From the NCBI RefSeq assembly GCF_025751585.1, contig NZ_JAOWKX010000002.1:186001-250000 (forward strand): a stretch of 64,000 nt of DNA. The letters are read 5' to 3'. A program made the position numbers and the translations under genes. Position 1 is the first letter of the stretch, and every line of letters starts with the position of its first letter. This document shows, piece by piece, positions 1 to 7,846 of this stretch. The stretch is from Fluctibacter corallii. Its GTDB lineage: Bacteria > Pseudomonadota > Gammaproteobacteria > Enterobacterales > Alteromonadaceae. The notes below the pieces were generated by a model, which was not told the DNA's origin, did no database searches, and was given only the letters and a program-made list of their open reading frames with translations.

Positions 1-941
1 ACACGCTTGGCTTTACCTTCTTCGATAACGAAAACGTTGTTTTCATTGTCAATTGATAGCAGAGCACGGCGCGGTAACAAAGTGGCTTGTTCTCGCGTGT
101 CGTAATTTAAATTGACCTGAGCAAACATACCGGCTTTTAGTTGATTGTCTTCATTAGGGATGCGTAAAGTGACTTTGAATGTACCTGTTTGTGAGTCAAT
201 TACAGGGCTGATCCGCTCAACATAGCCCGTCACGGTTGCATTCGACAGTGCTGTTAAGCGCAAAGATGCACGTTGATTGGCGTGAACTTTTGCGAGCTCT
301 TTTTCTGGCAAATGGACAATCCCGTATAAATCTTTTTGCTGCACAATATGAAACATGCGTTCACGTTGGAAAGACTCGGTGAGGTTACCTACTTTCGCAT
401 TTCGCTCGGCAATATAGCCCGAGATAGGGGCAACAATCGTGGCTTCTTTGAGGTCTAGTTCGGCTAATTTCAATGTAGCTTGTGCCGCTTCGTATTGGGC
501 GGTCAGTTTGTCATAAATGTCGTCGCTAACGAGTTTCTTGTCGTATACCTTATTGATTTTGGCGAGCTCTTTTTCGATGCCTTGAAGGTCAGCTTTTGCG
601 CGGCGCAGGCTTAGAATGTAACGCTGAGGGTCAAGTTGCGCTAGCACCTGTCCTTTTTCTACGTAGTCGCCTTCTTCCACCAGAATTTTCTCGATAATGC
701 CCGATGCTCGCGCAACGACAAAGGCTTCTTCCTTGGCTTCCAGAATCGCAGTTGTGGCATAGTTGGAAGATATTGCGCCAATTGATGTGTGGCCGACTTC
801 AACGGGAATTGCAATTTCTTGAACAGCAACGTCTTGTTGATTAGTGGCTTCTGCATCAAAGCACCCCGATAGTTGCGAAGTTGTTAGCAATAGTCCGCTG
901 GTCAACATCAAAGTGCGTAGTGTTGATTTCCGTAATTCCAT
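1..941 (-). CDS. RND efflux periplasmic adaptor (membrane-fusion lipoprotein), 3' end outside window
   Basis: HlyD/AcrA-type adaptor that would bridge an inner-membrane RND permease to an outer-membrane channel. The ATG at 941 follows a GAGGGGA ribosome site. The first 27 residues form a lipoprotein signal ending in LSGC, with acylated Cys 27 expected. Next come a lipoyl-like half motif (EGDYVEKGQVLAQLD), a coiled-coil hairpin rich in Lys, Glu and Ala, the returning half (IVAPISGYIAERNAKVGN), then beta-barrel sequence. About 313 codons are visible and the gene continues past position 1, so its permease should lie to the left. Substrate unknown. Family assignment is firm. Confidence 0.88.
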   Translation of the reverse strand, partial: MELRKSTLRTLMLTSGLLLTTSQLSGCFDAEATNQQDVAVQEIAIPVEVGHTSIGAISSNYATTAILEAKEEAFVVARASGIIEKILVEEGDYVEKGQVLAQLDPQRYILSLRRAKADLQGIEKELAKINKVYDKKLVSDDIYDKLTAQYEAAQATLKLAELDLKEATIVAPISGYIAERNAKVGNLTESFQRERMFHIVQQKDLYGIVHLPEKELAKVHANQRASLRLTALSNATVTGYVERISPVIDSQTGTFKVTLRIPNEDNQLKAGMFAQVNLNYDTREQATLLPRRALLSIDNENNVFVIEEGKAKR

Positions 942-1187
942 ATTCTTATCCCCTCAGCGTGGCAGAAGTCTGTGTTTTCCTCTTTGGGTTTTTACGCCAG
1001 ACTTACCGTAAATTAGTGATGTAGTTGCAGAGACTGCATTCCGCGTGCCATGAATAAATTTACTTTAAAAACAGTAATTTAACTGTGTGTAATTGTAAGG
1101 GAGTGTGTCTGTTTTTTGAAAATTAGTGAAAAAGGCTAAATAGTCGTGAGTTTGCTCACTAATGATAGAGCAGGGTGGGTAGAACAA

Positions 1188-1217
1188 GGTTCAGGAGCCA
1201 ATGAGTGCTCCTGACCA
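1188..1217 (-). terminator. Probable rho-independent terminator of the OsmC-like gene
   Basis: An 8-bp perfect stem (TCAGGAGC at 1191-1198, GCTCCTGA at 1207-1214) lies just downstream of the minus-strand OsmC-like gene. On that strand it is followed by a weak T-rich tail (AACCTTGTTCT), so termination may be incomplete. The remaining gap up to position 941 contains only short dyads. Confidence 0.5.
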
Positions 1218-1235
1218 TGTTAACTAATAACGAAA

Positions 1236-1634
1236 CTACGCAGGTTTAATTTCGTATGAGGTAGTAATGTCTACATTGCCTTTGAGCATCAGCATCACAG
1301 AACAATATTTTTCGGCACTTAAAGATACGGCGCGTTGGACTTGTTTTTCGCTGATATCGTGTCCCGTCACAACATATTTGGCATGAATTGCAGTGAATAC
1401 CATAGGGGGCGTTTTCGCGCGCTCGGCAACTAACTCGCACTGGCAATCCGTGATGTCTTGTCTGGCTTTTTTAAGAATTTCCACAACATCAATTGAGGAG
1501 CAGGCGCCTGCTGCCAACAACACGCTTTCCATTGGTGTCGGATTTTTTTTCGTGCCGTCCATTAATACGGTGTGGCCGGTTGATGTCTCGCAAGAGAACG
1601 TCATATCTCCTTGCCATTTCACATGCGCTTTCAT
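1236..1634 (-). CDS. OsmC/YhfA-family protein
   Basis: A 132-residue protein of the OsmC superfamily, whose characterised members are thiol peroxidases acting on organic hydroperoxides in the cytoplasm. The two redox cysteines expected for the family are present: Cys 45 in AAGACSSIDV and Cys 111 in AEKYCSVML, the second after the long helix. The length and the N-terminal VKWQGDMTF strand fit the compact YhfA branch rather than Ohr. The ATG has a clear AGGAGC site and lies 9 bp after the CvfB-like stop codon, so the two genes are probably co-transcribed. Peroxidase activity is inferred from family; YhfA proteins themselves are poorly characterised. Confidence 0.9.
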   Translation of the reverse strand: MKAHVKWQGDMTFSCETSTGHTVLMDGTKKNPTPMESVLLAAGACSSIDVVEILKKARQDITDCQCELVAERAKTPPMVFTAIHAKYVVTGHDISEKQVQRAVSLSAEKYCSVMLMLKGNVDITTSYEIKPA

Positions 1635-1643
1635 ACTTGCTCC

Positions 1644-2495
1644 TTATTTGCTGATAAGTGTAATTTTGTCTTTTTCCAGCACGATACGCTTTTGCTTATA
1701 AAGCGCGCCTAAGGCTTTTTTGTAGGCACCTTTACTTACGCCAAAACGCTGGCTAATTTCATTTGCTGGGCTTTTGTCTGTTAGTGTTGAGATTCCACCA
1801 TGTGCCTCTAAATCGTCTAGGATTTGGTCTGCCAAGCTAGCACGCGCGTTGTCATCATGAAACTGAAAACACAGATCGATTTTGTCGTCGCTGCGAATAC
1901 GTTTAATAAATCCGTCAACGGTGTCGCCTACACGCAATGGAAAGATAACTTCATCTTTGAAAATAAGTCCAAGGTGACTGCCGTCGATAATGGCTTTATA
2001 ACCAAGCTCAGTTTTACCGTAAATAAGCAATTTTACTGGCTGTTTAGCACGAAAGTGCTGTTCATTTGTCTCGTCCAGAAAGCGATGAAGTTTTGTCGAT
2101 GCCGCAAGGCGATCGGTTTCCTCATCTTGATAAACAAACACCACATAGCCAAGGCGTTCCTGAAGTGGCTTGGCTTGCTCGGAATGAGGTACTAATAGAT
2201 CTTTTTTTAATCCCCAATCTAAGAAAGCCCCAACACCCGTAACGTGTTTCACTCGCATGAATGCCACATCATTTAACATTGCATTGGGCGTGTTTAACGT
2301 AGCGACCAGACGATCATCGCTATCGTGATAAACGAATACGTCTAATGCCATGCCAATCTCACAAGGATCGGGCGCATCTTCGAGAGGCAGTAATACCGCA
2401 TCTTCTGGACTGTCTTCGAGTGAATGTTTTAAATAAAACCCGAAAGGAAAAGCATCCGACACAAGGAGGCGATTTATTTGGCCAATATTGAGCAT
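1644..2495 (-). CDS. CvfB/YitL-like S1-domain RNA-binding protein
   Basis: A 283-residue protein with tandem S1/OB-fold segments (around residues 5-60, 70-130 and 145-210) and a C-terminal winged-helix-like segment (ISQRFGVSKGAYKKALG), the architecture of CvfB/YitL proteins. These bind RNA and affect expression of diverse genes. The motif VGAFLDWGLKKDLLVP is typical of an S1 strand. I chose the ATG at 2495 (MLNIGQINRL) because homologues start this way and it leaves a 67-bp divergent promoter region before pxpA. In-frame starts exist upstream at 2528 and 2573, and none has a strong ribosome site. The OsmC-like gene follows immediately. Confidence 0.82.
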   Translation of the reverse strand: MLNIGQINRLLVSDAFPFGFYLKHSLEDSPEDAVLLPLEDAPDPCEIGMALDVFVYHDSDDRLVATLNTPNAMLNDVAFMRVKHVTGVGAFLDWGLKKDLLVPHSEQAKPLQERLGYVVFVYQDEETDRLAASTKLHRFLDETNEQHFRAKQPVKLLIYGKTELGYKAIIDGSHLGLIFKDEVIFPLRVGDTVDGFIKRIRSDDKIDLCFQFHDDNARASLADQILDDLEAHGGISTLTDKSPANEISQRFGVSKGAYKKALGALYKQKRIVLEKDKITLISK

Positions 2496-2562
2496 AAATT
2501 CTGACTTTTTTCTTAATTTAAGTAACATAGCTATTGTATCTGATTTTACTGCGGTAGGGATA

Positions 2563-3285
2563 ATGAAACTCAATAGCGATTTAGGTGAAAGTTATGGGAT
2601 CTGGAAAATGGCAGATGACCGAGCCATTTTGCCGTTGATCGATATGGCGAATATTGCATGTGGTTTTCATGCCGGTGATGCAATGGTCATGCGTAATACT
2701 GTCGTGGCAGCCATAGAAAATCAGGTAGAAATTGGTGCGCATCCCTCTTATCCAGATTTGCAAGGATTCGGTCGACGTAGCATGCGTTTGCCCGCAGAAG
2801 AACTTCACGCCATGTTGATATATCAGCTTTCCGCATTAGACGGAATTGCGCAGTGTGTAGAAGGGGCTGTCACCTATATGAAACCCCACGGTGCACTGTA
2901 CAACGATATGATGAAAGATTTCGGTGTATTTCAGACTGTTGTTGAGGCGACGTCTTCGTTTTATCGACCGATTGAGTTGGTGATTCAAGCGGGACTACAC
3001 AACTCTGCGTATCAGCAAATTGCGTCTAAAAACGGAGTAACGCTGCGTTATGAAGCGTTTGCCGATAGGCGTTATATGCCAAGTGGTCAGCTCACTCCTC
3101 GTGAGCAACAAGGCGCAGTGCTAAGCCTCAAAGAAATGGTAGAGCAAGCTAAAATGTTAATTAAGGACGGGCGAGTAAAAGCGTCTGACGGTTCATGGTT
3201 GGCATTAGAGGCAGATACATTGTGTGTGCATGGTGATTCGACGGACGCCTTGCAGGCGATTCAACAGATTCGTTCCTTACTGTAG
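2563..3285 (+). CDS. pxpA: 5-oxoprolinase subunit A (LamB/YcsF family)
   Basis: PxpA is one subunit of the prokaryotic ATP-dependent 5-oxoprolinase PxpABC, which opens 5-oxo-L-proline (pyroglutamate) to L-glutamate. The 240-residue protein starts with the family signature MKLNSDLGESYG and contains ACGFHAGD, GAHPSYPD and YMKPHGALYND, all hallmark LamB/YcsF segments with metal-binding-type His and Asp residues. An in-frame start exists upstream at 2488, but the ATG at 2563 has a TAGGGA site and matches the family N-terminus. It leads a tight pxpA-pxpB-pxpC operon (5-bp gap, then overlap). Cytosolic. Assignment is strong because all three subunits are adjacent. Confidence 0.93.
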   Translation: MKLNSDLGESYGIWKMADDRAILPLIDMANIACGFHAGDAMVMRNTVVAAIENQVEIGAHPSYPDLQGFGRRSMRLPAEELHAMLIYQLSALDGIAQCVEGAVTYMKPHGALYNDMMKDFGVFQTVVEATSSFYRPIELVIQAGLHNSAYQQIASKNGVTLRYEAFADRRYMPSGQLTPREQQGAVLSLKEMVEQAKMLIKDGRVKASDGSWLALEADTLCVHGDSTDALQAIQQIRSLL

Positions 3286-3290
3286 TCACA

Positions 3291-4007
3291 ATGCAAATTG
3301 ATATATTTCCCGCATCAGAAGATGCTCTCATAGTGTATGTAAAAGATACAGATGGTATATGTGCCAATCAGTTAATTGGCCAGATTGCTCAATACTTACT
3401 CTACCCAGAGAGGGACGAGCATCATGCAGAATTGTCTTGCTGGTTGCGCGATGTTACGCCGTCTTACCATTCAATATTGGTGCGTTACAACCCACTTATC
3501 ACTGATCATTTTGCGGTGAAGTCTTTGCTTCAAGAGGTGAGTACAATTGCCCAGTGTGGGAAATCTGAAGCAATGCGACACCATAAAATTCCGGTTTACT
3601 TTGGTATGCCCGACGAACTCGACTGGCTAAGGGTGTCTCATGTGACCGGGTTGTCACAGTCAGATTATTTAGATGCATTTTTATCATGTACGTTTCGGGT
3701 ATTCGCCCTTGGCTTTGCGCCAGGATTTGGCTTCTTAGGAACCTTGCCTGACGCTTTGCGCGTACCACGTTTAGATTCGCCACGAAAACATGTACCAGCG
3801 GGAGCCCTTGCAATAGCAGAGTCACAAACTGCTATTTATCCATCGTCGTCTCCCGGCGGCTGGAATTTGATTGGTCGTACCGCGGTGCCATTATTTTGTG
3901 CCACATCGCCGCAGCCAAATCGCTTTAGGGTAGGCGACAGCGTGAGCTTTACGGCTATCGATCTGCTTACCTACGAAGCGCAATGTGCAGAGGTGGAGCG
4001 TGATTGA
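3291..4007 (+). CDS. pxpB: 5-oxoprolinase subunit B (KipI family)
   Basis: A 238-residue KipI-family subunit of the pyroglutamate-cleaving complex. The C-terminal half carries the family signatures GFAPGFGFLG, RLDSPRKHVPAGALAIA and IYPSSSPGGWNLIG. The N-terminal third is variable, as usual. In Bacillus the homologue was first described as an inhibitor of the sporulation kinase KinA; in proteobacteria with pxpA and pxpC alongside, the 5-oxoprolinase role is the better call. It starts 5 bp after pxpA, and its stop overlaps the chosen start of pxpC, which suggests translational coupling. Confidence 0.92.
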   Translation: MQIDIFPASEDALIVYVKDTDGICANQLIGQIAQYLLYPERDEHHAELSCWLRDVTPSYHSILVRYNPLITDHFAVKSLLQEVSTIAQCGKSEAMRHHKIPVYFGMPDELDWLRVSHVTGLSQSDYLDAFLSCTFRVFALGFAPGFGFLGTLPDALRVPRLDSPRKHVPAGALAIAESQTAIYPSSSPGGWNLIGRTAVPLFCATSPQPNRFRVGDSVSFTAIDLLTYEAQCAEVERD

Positions 4008-4962
4008 GATAATATCGGTTTCAGGCCAAGCATTAATTGTCGGAGCACAGAGAGAACGTGTTGCGTCTATGGGGATAACCGCTGCTGGAGCGTCAGATCA
4101 AACTGCCTTTAATCTTGCTAATAGGCTTTGTTCCAACGATGCTAATTCAGCAGGCATTGAGATTTTATTTGGTTCGCTGTCTTTTATTGCCCACAAAACG
4201 TGTTTTATTGCAGTGACAGGTGCTATGTCTGACATACATAAAGATCACACTGCTGTGGCGATGAATCGAACGGTGCAACTTGACGCTGGAAGCCGAGTTG
4301 ACATTGCATGCCCAACGTTGGGCATGCGAGCCTATTTGGCGGTATCAGAAGGATTTGATGTACCCGCTATATTTGGCAGCCCAACCACATCGCAGCGAGA
4401 GAAACTGGGGGGAGTAGATAGTGTCGGAAGCCTGTTAAAAGCCGGGGATAAGCTTCCGTTATCGGCGCAAGTAGGCAGTGTTCGCAGACTGTATCGGATG
4501 CCTTTGCACGAAGAATCGCTAACGTCTACATCACTTACATCTGCACCGATTACATTGAGAGTGGTAGAGGGGTTTCAGGCTCATGAATTCTCCCCCGTGT
4601 CGCGTGCTACATTCTACGCCTCAACCTATACTGTCACGCCTGATGCAAACCGAATGGGCGTGAGGTTACAAGGCGCACAAATCGGATGGGATAAACGGGG
4701 GCTGGTATCCGAAGGAATAACCCGTGGTGCAGTGCAGATTCCACCGAATGGCCAACCTATTGTGATGATGGCAGAGTATCAGACGATAGGGGGATACCCT
4801 AAATTGGGTAGCGTGTTTAGTCATGATGTAGACAAGTTGGCTCAATGCCGTCCTGGTGATTTGGTAGTGTTTTCTCCTATCTCGATTGAGAATGCGCATA
4901 ACTTACTCAATTTACGTGCTTTTGCACAAAGAAACATTCACCTATTGCCCATACCAGAGTAA
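4000..4962 (+). CDS. pxpC: 5-oxoprolinase subunit C (KipA / biotin-dependent carboxyltransferase family)
   Basis: A 320-residue KipA-type subunit, with ITAAGASDQTAFNLANRL near the N-terminus, SEGITRGAVQIPPNGQP in the middle and MMAEYQTIGGYPKLG towards the C-terminus, all typical of the family. I chose the GTG at 4000, which follows GAGGTGGAG and overlaps the pxpB stop by 8 nt. Another GTG at 3985 would add five residues. The protein completes PxpABC. It shares a fold with urea amidolyase and biotin-dependent carboxyltransferase domains, hence other names in databases. A 66-bp gap then separates it from the transaminase gene. Confidence 0.9.
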   Translation: MIEIISVSGQALIVGAQRERVASMGITAAGASDQTAFNLANRLCSNDANSAGIEILFGSLSFIAHKTCFIAVTGAMSDIHKDHTAVAMNRTVQLDAGSRVDIACPTLGMRAYLAVSEGFDVPAIFGSPTTSQREKLGGVDSVGSLLKAGDKLPLSAQVGSVRRLYRMPLHEESLTSTSLTSAPITLRVVEGFQAHEFSPVSRATFYASTYTVTPDANRMGVRLQGAQIGWDKRGLVSEGITRGAVQIPPNGQPIVMMAEYQTIGGYPKLGSVFSHDVDKLAQCRPGDLVVFSPISIENAHNLLNLRAFAQRNIHLLPIPE

Positions 4963-5028
4963 GATAAACATAATTTTTAATGCACTTTACTTATCGACTG
5001 CTGAGTCAAATCGGCTAACAGGACATGT

Positions 5029-5886
5029 ATGGGAATTGTATATCTCAACGGTGAGTTTATTCCGGCTGAAAATGCGAAAATATCGCCAATGGACAGAGGC
5101 TTTCTGTTCGGTGATGGAGTTTATGAAGTGATCCCCTCCTACCAAGGGAAATTAGTGGGATTTGGTCCGCATATTGCCCGTCTTCAAAACAGTTTGCGCG
5201 AAATTGCGCTAAGCCTGCCGATGGCAGAGCGTGATTGGCGAGACATTGCCACGACATTGCTGAGTCAAAATAAGTATGAAAATGCAGGAATTTATATTCA
5301 TGTGAGCCGTGGTGAGGATGTTAAGCGTTTTCATGGTTTTCCCAAAAATACCAAACCGACGGTGTTTGCTTACGCGTTTGAAATTCCCCCACAACAACCC
5401 ATTGATCAATGTTCTGGAAAAGGGTTGGCAATCACGACTGCCGAAGATCTGCGCTGGAAACGGTGCAATATTAAATCTACGTCATTGCTGGGGCATGTGT
5501 TGCATTTCCAGTCTAGTCAAGATGAGGGCGCCAATGAAGTGGTGCTATACAATGGCAAGAATGAAGTGACGGAAGCGGCTGCGTGCAATGTGTTTATCGT
5601 TAAAAATGATGTGATTTCCACGCCTGAACTGAATAATCAGCTACTACCGGGCATTACGCGTCAGATTTTACTCGATATGTTGAATAAAGAAGGTATCTTC
5701 GAAATTCAGGAACGGGTTGTCTTGCTTGATGAATTGCTCGATGCCGATGAGGTATGGCTGACTAGTTCAAGCAAAGGGGTTGCACCAGTGACAAGCATTG
5801 ATGGCAACCCAGTTGGGAAAGGCGTGCCGGGGGACTTGGCAAAAGTGGTGCAGCGATTATATTTGGCACACCAGTTCGACTATTGA
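5029..5886 (+). CDS. dat: D-amino-acid transaminase (class IV PLP aminotransferase)
   Basis: Transfers the amino group between D-amino acids and 2-oxo acids, typically D-alanine plus 2-oxoglutarate giving D-glutamate plus pyruvate. The 285-residue fold-type IV protein has the N-terminal signature YLNGEFIPAENA, then MDRGFLFGDGVYE, the PLP lysine K149 in CNIKSTSLLGH, and NEVTEAAACNVF, which holds the cofactor-contacting Glu. The LRWKRCNIKS context favours D-alanine transaminase over branched-chain transaminase or aminodeoxychorismate lyase, but substrate class in this fold is easily confused. It sits 33 bp before alr, whose product supplies D-alanine, which supports the call. Confidence 0.85.
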   Translation: MGIVYLNGEFIPAENAKISPMDRGFLFGDGVYEVIPSYQGKLVGFGPHIARLQNSLREIALSLPMAERDWRDIATTLLSQNKYENAGIYIHVSRGEDVKRFHGFPKNTKPTVFAYAFEIPPQQPIDQCSGKGLAITTAEDLRWKRCNIKSTSLLGHVLHFQSSQDEGANEVVLYNGKNEVTEAAACNVFIVKNDVISTPELNNQLLPGITRQILLDMLNKEGIFEIQERVVLLDELLDADEVWLTSSSKGVAPVTSIDGNPVGKGVPGDLAKVVQRLYLAHQFDY

Positions 5887-5919
5887 TGTACAACCAGTGA
5901 AACAGAGAACCTTATTTTC

Positions 5920-7020
5920 ATGAGTCGCCCTACTCAAATCCGTATCGATTTAAACGCGTTAAAACATAACTGCCAACTGGTCAAAGCGACTGCGCCAGAT
6001 AGTCAAATCGTTGCAGCAATTAAAGCGGATGCATATGGTCATGGCAGTGTCGAGGTTGCTCGAACGCTTCAGTCGGAAGTTGCGCGCTTTGCTGTATCTT
6101 GTTTAGAGGAAGCCAGACATATTCGTGAAGAAGGCATTGATGTACCGCTATTACTCCTCGAAGGATGTTTTAGCGCTGATGAGTACACCACCTGTGAGAC
6201 GCTCGGTATTGACGTCGTTGTGCATTGCGAAACTCAAGTTGCTCACCTCGAAGCGGTGACGTTATGCCAGCCTATACATATTTGGCTAAAAATAGACACA
6301 GGTATGCATAGATTAGGCGTAATGCCTAAACATGCCCTTGCGCTTTGGGCGCGTTTGTCGGCTATTCCACATGTGACGGTGAGTACATTAATGACGCATT
6401 TTGCCAGTGCCGATGAAATAAAAAATGAATTAAATGCTCGCCAATTACATCGCTTTATGGCGGTGAAACAAGACATTCATGAAGCATCGCCAGACGCTAT
6501 CTTTTCAACCAGTTTAGCTAATTCTGCTGCGCTGATGTCGATACCACAAAGCTGCGGGGATTTTGTTAGGCCAGGTATCATGCTGTACGGACTATCTCCG
6601 TTTAATGGTACCCATGCCATCGCTGATCAGTTAAAGCCCGTGATGACATTCCAATCAAGCGTTATAGCAGTGAGAGATATCGAACCTGGAGAATATGTAG
6701 GGTATGGCAATACTTGGCAGGCGCAGCGACATTCCCGAATTGCGACTATTGCCGCAGGATACGGCGATGGGTACCCAAGAAATGCCAAATCAGGTACACC
6801 GATCCTTATCAATGGTCAGCGTGCTAAACTCGCAGGACGTGTTTCCATGGACATGATAACGGCCGATGTGACAGACCTCAAAGAGATAAATATTGGTGAT
6901 GAGGTTGAGTTATGGGGGCAAAATCTGAATGCCAACGAAGTTGCACACTGGTCAGACTCGAGTAGTTATGAATTAGTGACGCGCATGCCAACGAGAACGC
7001 CAAAAACATTTTTGGGCTGA
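5920..7020 (+). CDS. alr: Alanine racemase
   Basis: A PLP enzyme that interconverts L- and D-alanine for peptidoglycan synthesis. The 366-residue protein has the PLP lysine K35 in IKADAYGHG, the TIM-barrel segment IWLKIDTGMHRLG, FVRPGIMLYG, and the second catalytic base Tyr 281 in AGYGDGYPR, followed by the C-terminal beta domain (GRVSMDMITADVT). The ATG at 5920 fits the family N-terminus. The 33-bp gap from the transaminase suggests one transcript ending at the strong hairpin at 7077. Proteobacteria may carry both a biosynthetic Alr and a catabolic DadX; no D-amino-acid dehydrogenase gene is nearby, so the biosynthetic role is preferred. Confidence 0.95.
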   Translation: MSRPTQIRIDLNALKHNCQLVKATAPDSQIVAAIKADAYGHGSVEVARTLQSEVARFAVSCLEEARHIREEGIDVPLLLLEGCFSADEYTTCETLGIDVVVHCETQVAHLEAVTLCQPIHIWLKIDTGMHRLGVMPKHALALWARLSAIPHVTVSTLMTHFASADEIKNELNARQLHRFMAVKQDIHEASPDAIFSTSLANSAALMSIPQSCGDFVRPGIMLYGLSPFNGTHAIADQLKPVMTFQSSVIAVRDIEPGEYVGYGNTWQAQRHSRIATIAAGYGDGYPRNAKSGTPILINGQRAKLAGRVSMDMITADVTDLKEINIGDEVELWGQNLNANEVAHWSDSSSYELVTRMPTRTPKTFLG

Positions 7021-7076
7021 ATAACACGTTCGAATATCGGTACGACCGCTTCAGGGCTTAATTACAATATCGAAAT

Positions 7077-7107
7077 AAAAAACGGTGTCTGTTGACACCG
7101 TTTTTTT
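7077..7107. terminator. Bidirectional rho-independent terminator between alr and fur
   Basis: A 7-bp GC-rich stem (CGGTGTC at 7083-7089 and GACACCG at 7094-7100, loop TGTT) is flanked by A-runs on the left and seven Ts on the right. It can therefore end alr on the plus strand and fur on the minus strand. Confidence 0.9.
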
Positions 7108-7155
7108 AAGAAGAATATCTCGGATTATGATAAATCCGAAATAGCGTATATTTCA

Positions 7156-7578
7156 CTAATTTTCGTCACATGAACCGTCTGTACATTCGCCATACAGGTA
7201 TAAGCTATGGTGCGTAAGTTTCATATTGTTTGCTTTGGCAATCTCTTCTTGGCGTTGCTCGATAACGGGATCTTCAAACTCGATCACTTTGCCGCATTTT
7301 AAGCATACTAAATGGTCGTGATGTTTTTTGTGGCTAATTTCAAATACAGACTTACCGCCTTCAAAGTGGTGGCGGTTCAGAATGCCGGCATCGTCGAATT
7401 GGTTAAGAACACGATAAACTGTTGCCAGACCAATCTCTTCGCCTTGCTCGATCAGGATTTTGTACACGTCTTCGGCGCTAATATGCTGATTTTCTGGCTC
7501 TTGAAGTATTTCTAAGATCTTTAGGCGTGGCAATGTGACTTTGAGGCCTGCTTTCTTTAGTTCTTTGTTCTGATCCAT
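7156..7578 (-). CDS. fur: Ferric uptake regulator
   Basis: An Fe(II)-sensing repressor of iron acquisition genes. The 140-residue protein has an N-terminal winged helix (recognition segment LATVYRVLNQFDDAG) and a C-terminal dimer/metal domain with HHDH at 85-88, the structural zinc pair C92-x2-C95 and a second pair C132/C137. I chose the ATG at 7578 (MDQNKELKKAGLK), which matches enterobacterial Fur. A start 10 codons upstream at 7608 is possible but would fall on the TATAAT-like promoter box. In many gammaproteobacteria fldA lies next to fur; here 3.9 kb with a chemoreceptor and a LysR/VOC pair separates them. Confidence 0.95.
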   Translation of the reverse strand: MDQNKELKKAGLKVTLPRLKILEILQEPENQHISAEDVYKILIEQGEEIGLATVYRVLNQFDDAGILNRHHFEGGKSVFEISHKKHHDHLVCLKCGKVIEFEDPVIEQRQEEIAKANNMKLTHHSLYLYGECTDGSCDEN

Positions 7579-7609
7579 TATGCATTCTGGTCTGCTAAAT
7601 ATTGGCACT

Positions 7610-7638
7610 ATTATAGGGGAGTAAATGAGTTTTAAAAG
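7610..7638 (-). promoter_or_regulatory. Candidate sigma-70 promoter of fur
   Basis: On the minus strand a perfect TATAAT (7610-7615) lies 32 nt before the fur ATG, with a TTTAAA/TTTTAA-like -35 box 15-17 bp upstream. I saw no convincing Fur box in this gap. This is sequence-pattern evidence only. Confidence 0.5.
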
Positions 7639-7846
7639 CGTTTATCTTCCAACTCGTTAAAAACTGTACTTGTTGATAGTTATTTCGTCTTTTTAGGATT
7701 TATACGTAGCCAAGTCATCGTACCAGCTGTTACACTAGTGTAATAAATGTAAAAAAATGGTATTTGAGCTGTCAATAAGGACGCGATTGACCTTAAATAT
7801 TATTTACCCTTTGACGATATAAAAGAAAAAATAAGCGATTCTGGAC

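Noticed and set aside
2488..2562. N-terminal extension of pxpA overlapping the CvfB-like gene
   Set aside because: The conserved start MKLNSDLGESYG with its own ribosome site lies at 2563. The extension would overlap the divergent gene and its promoter.
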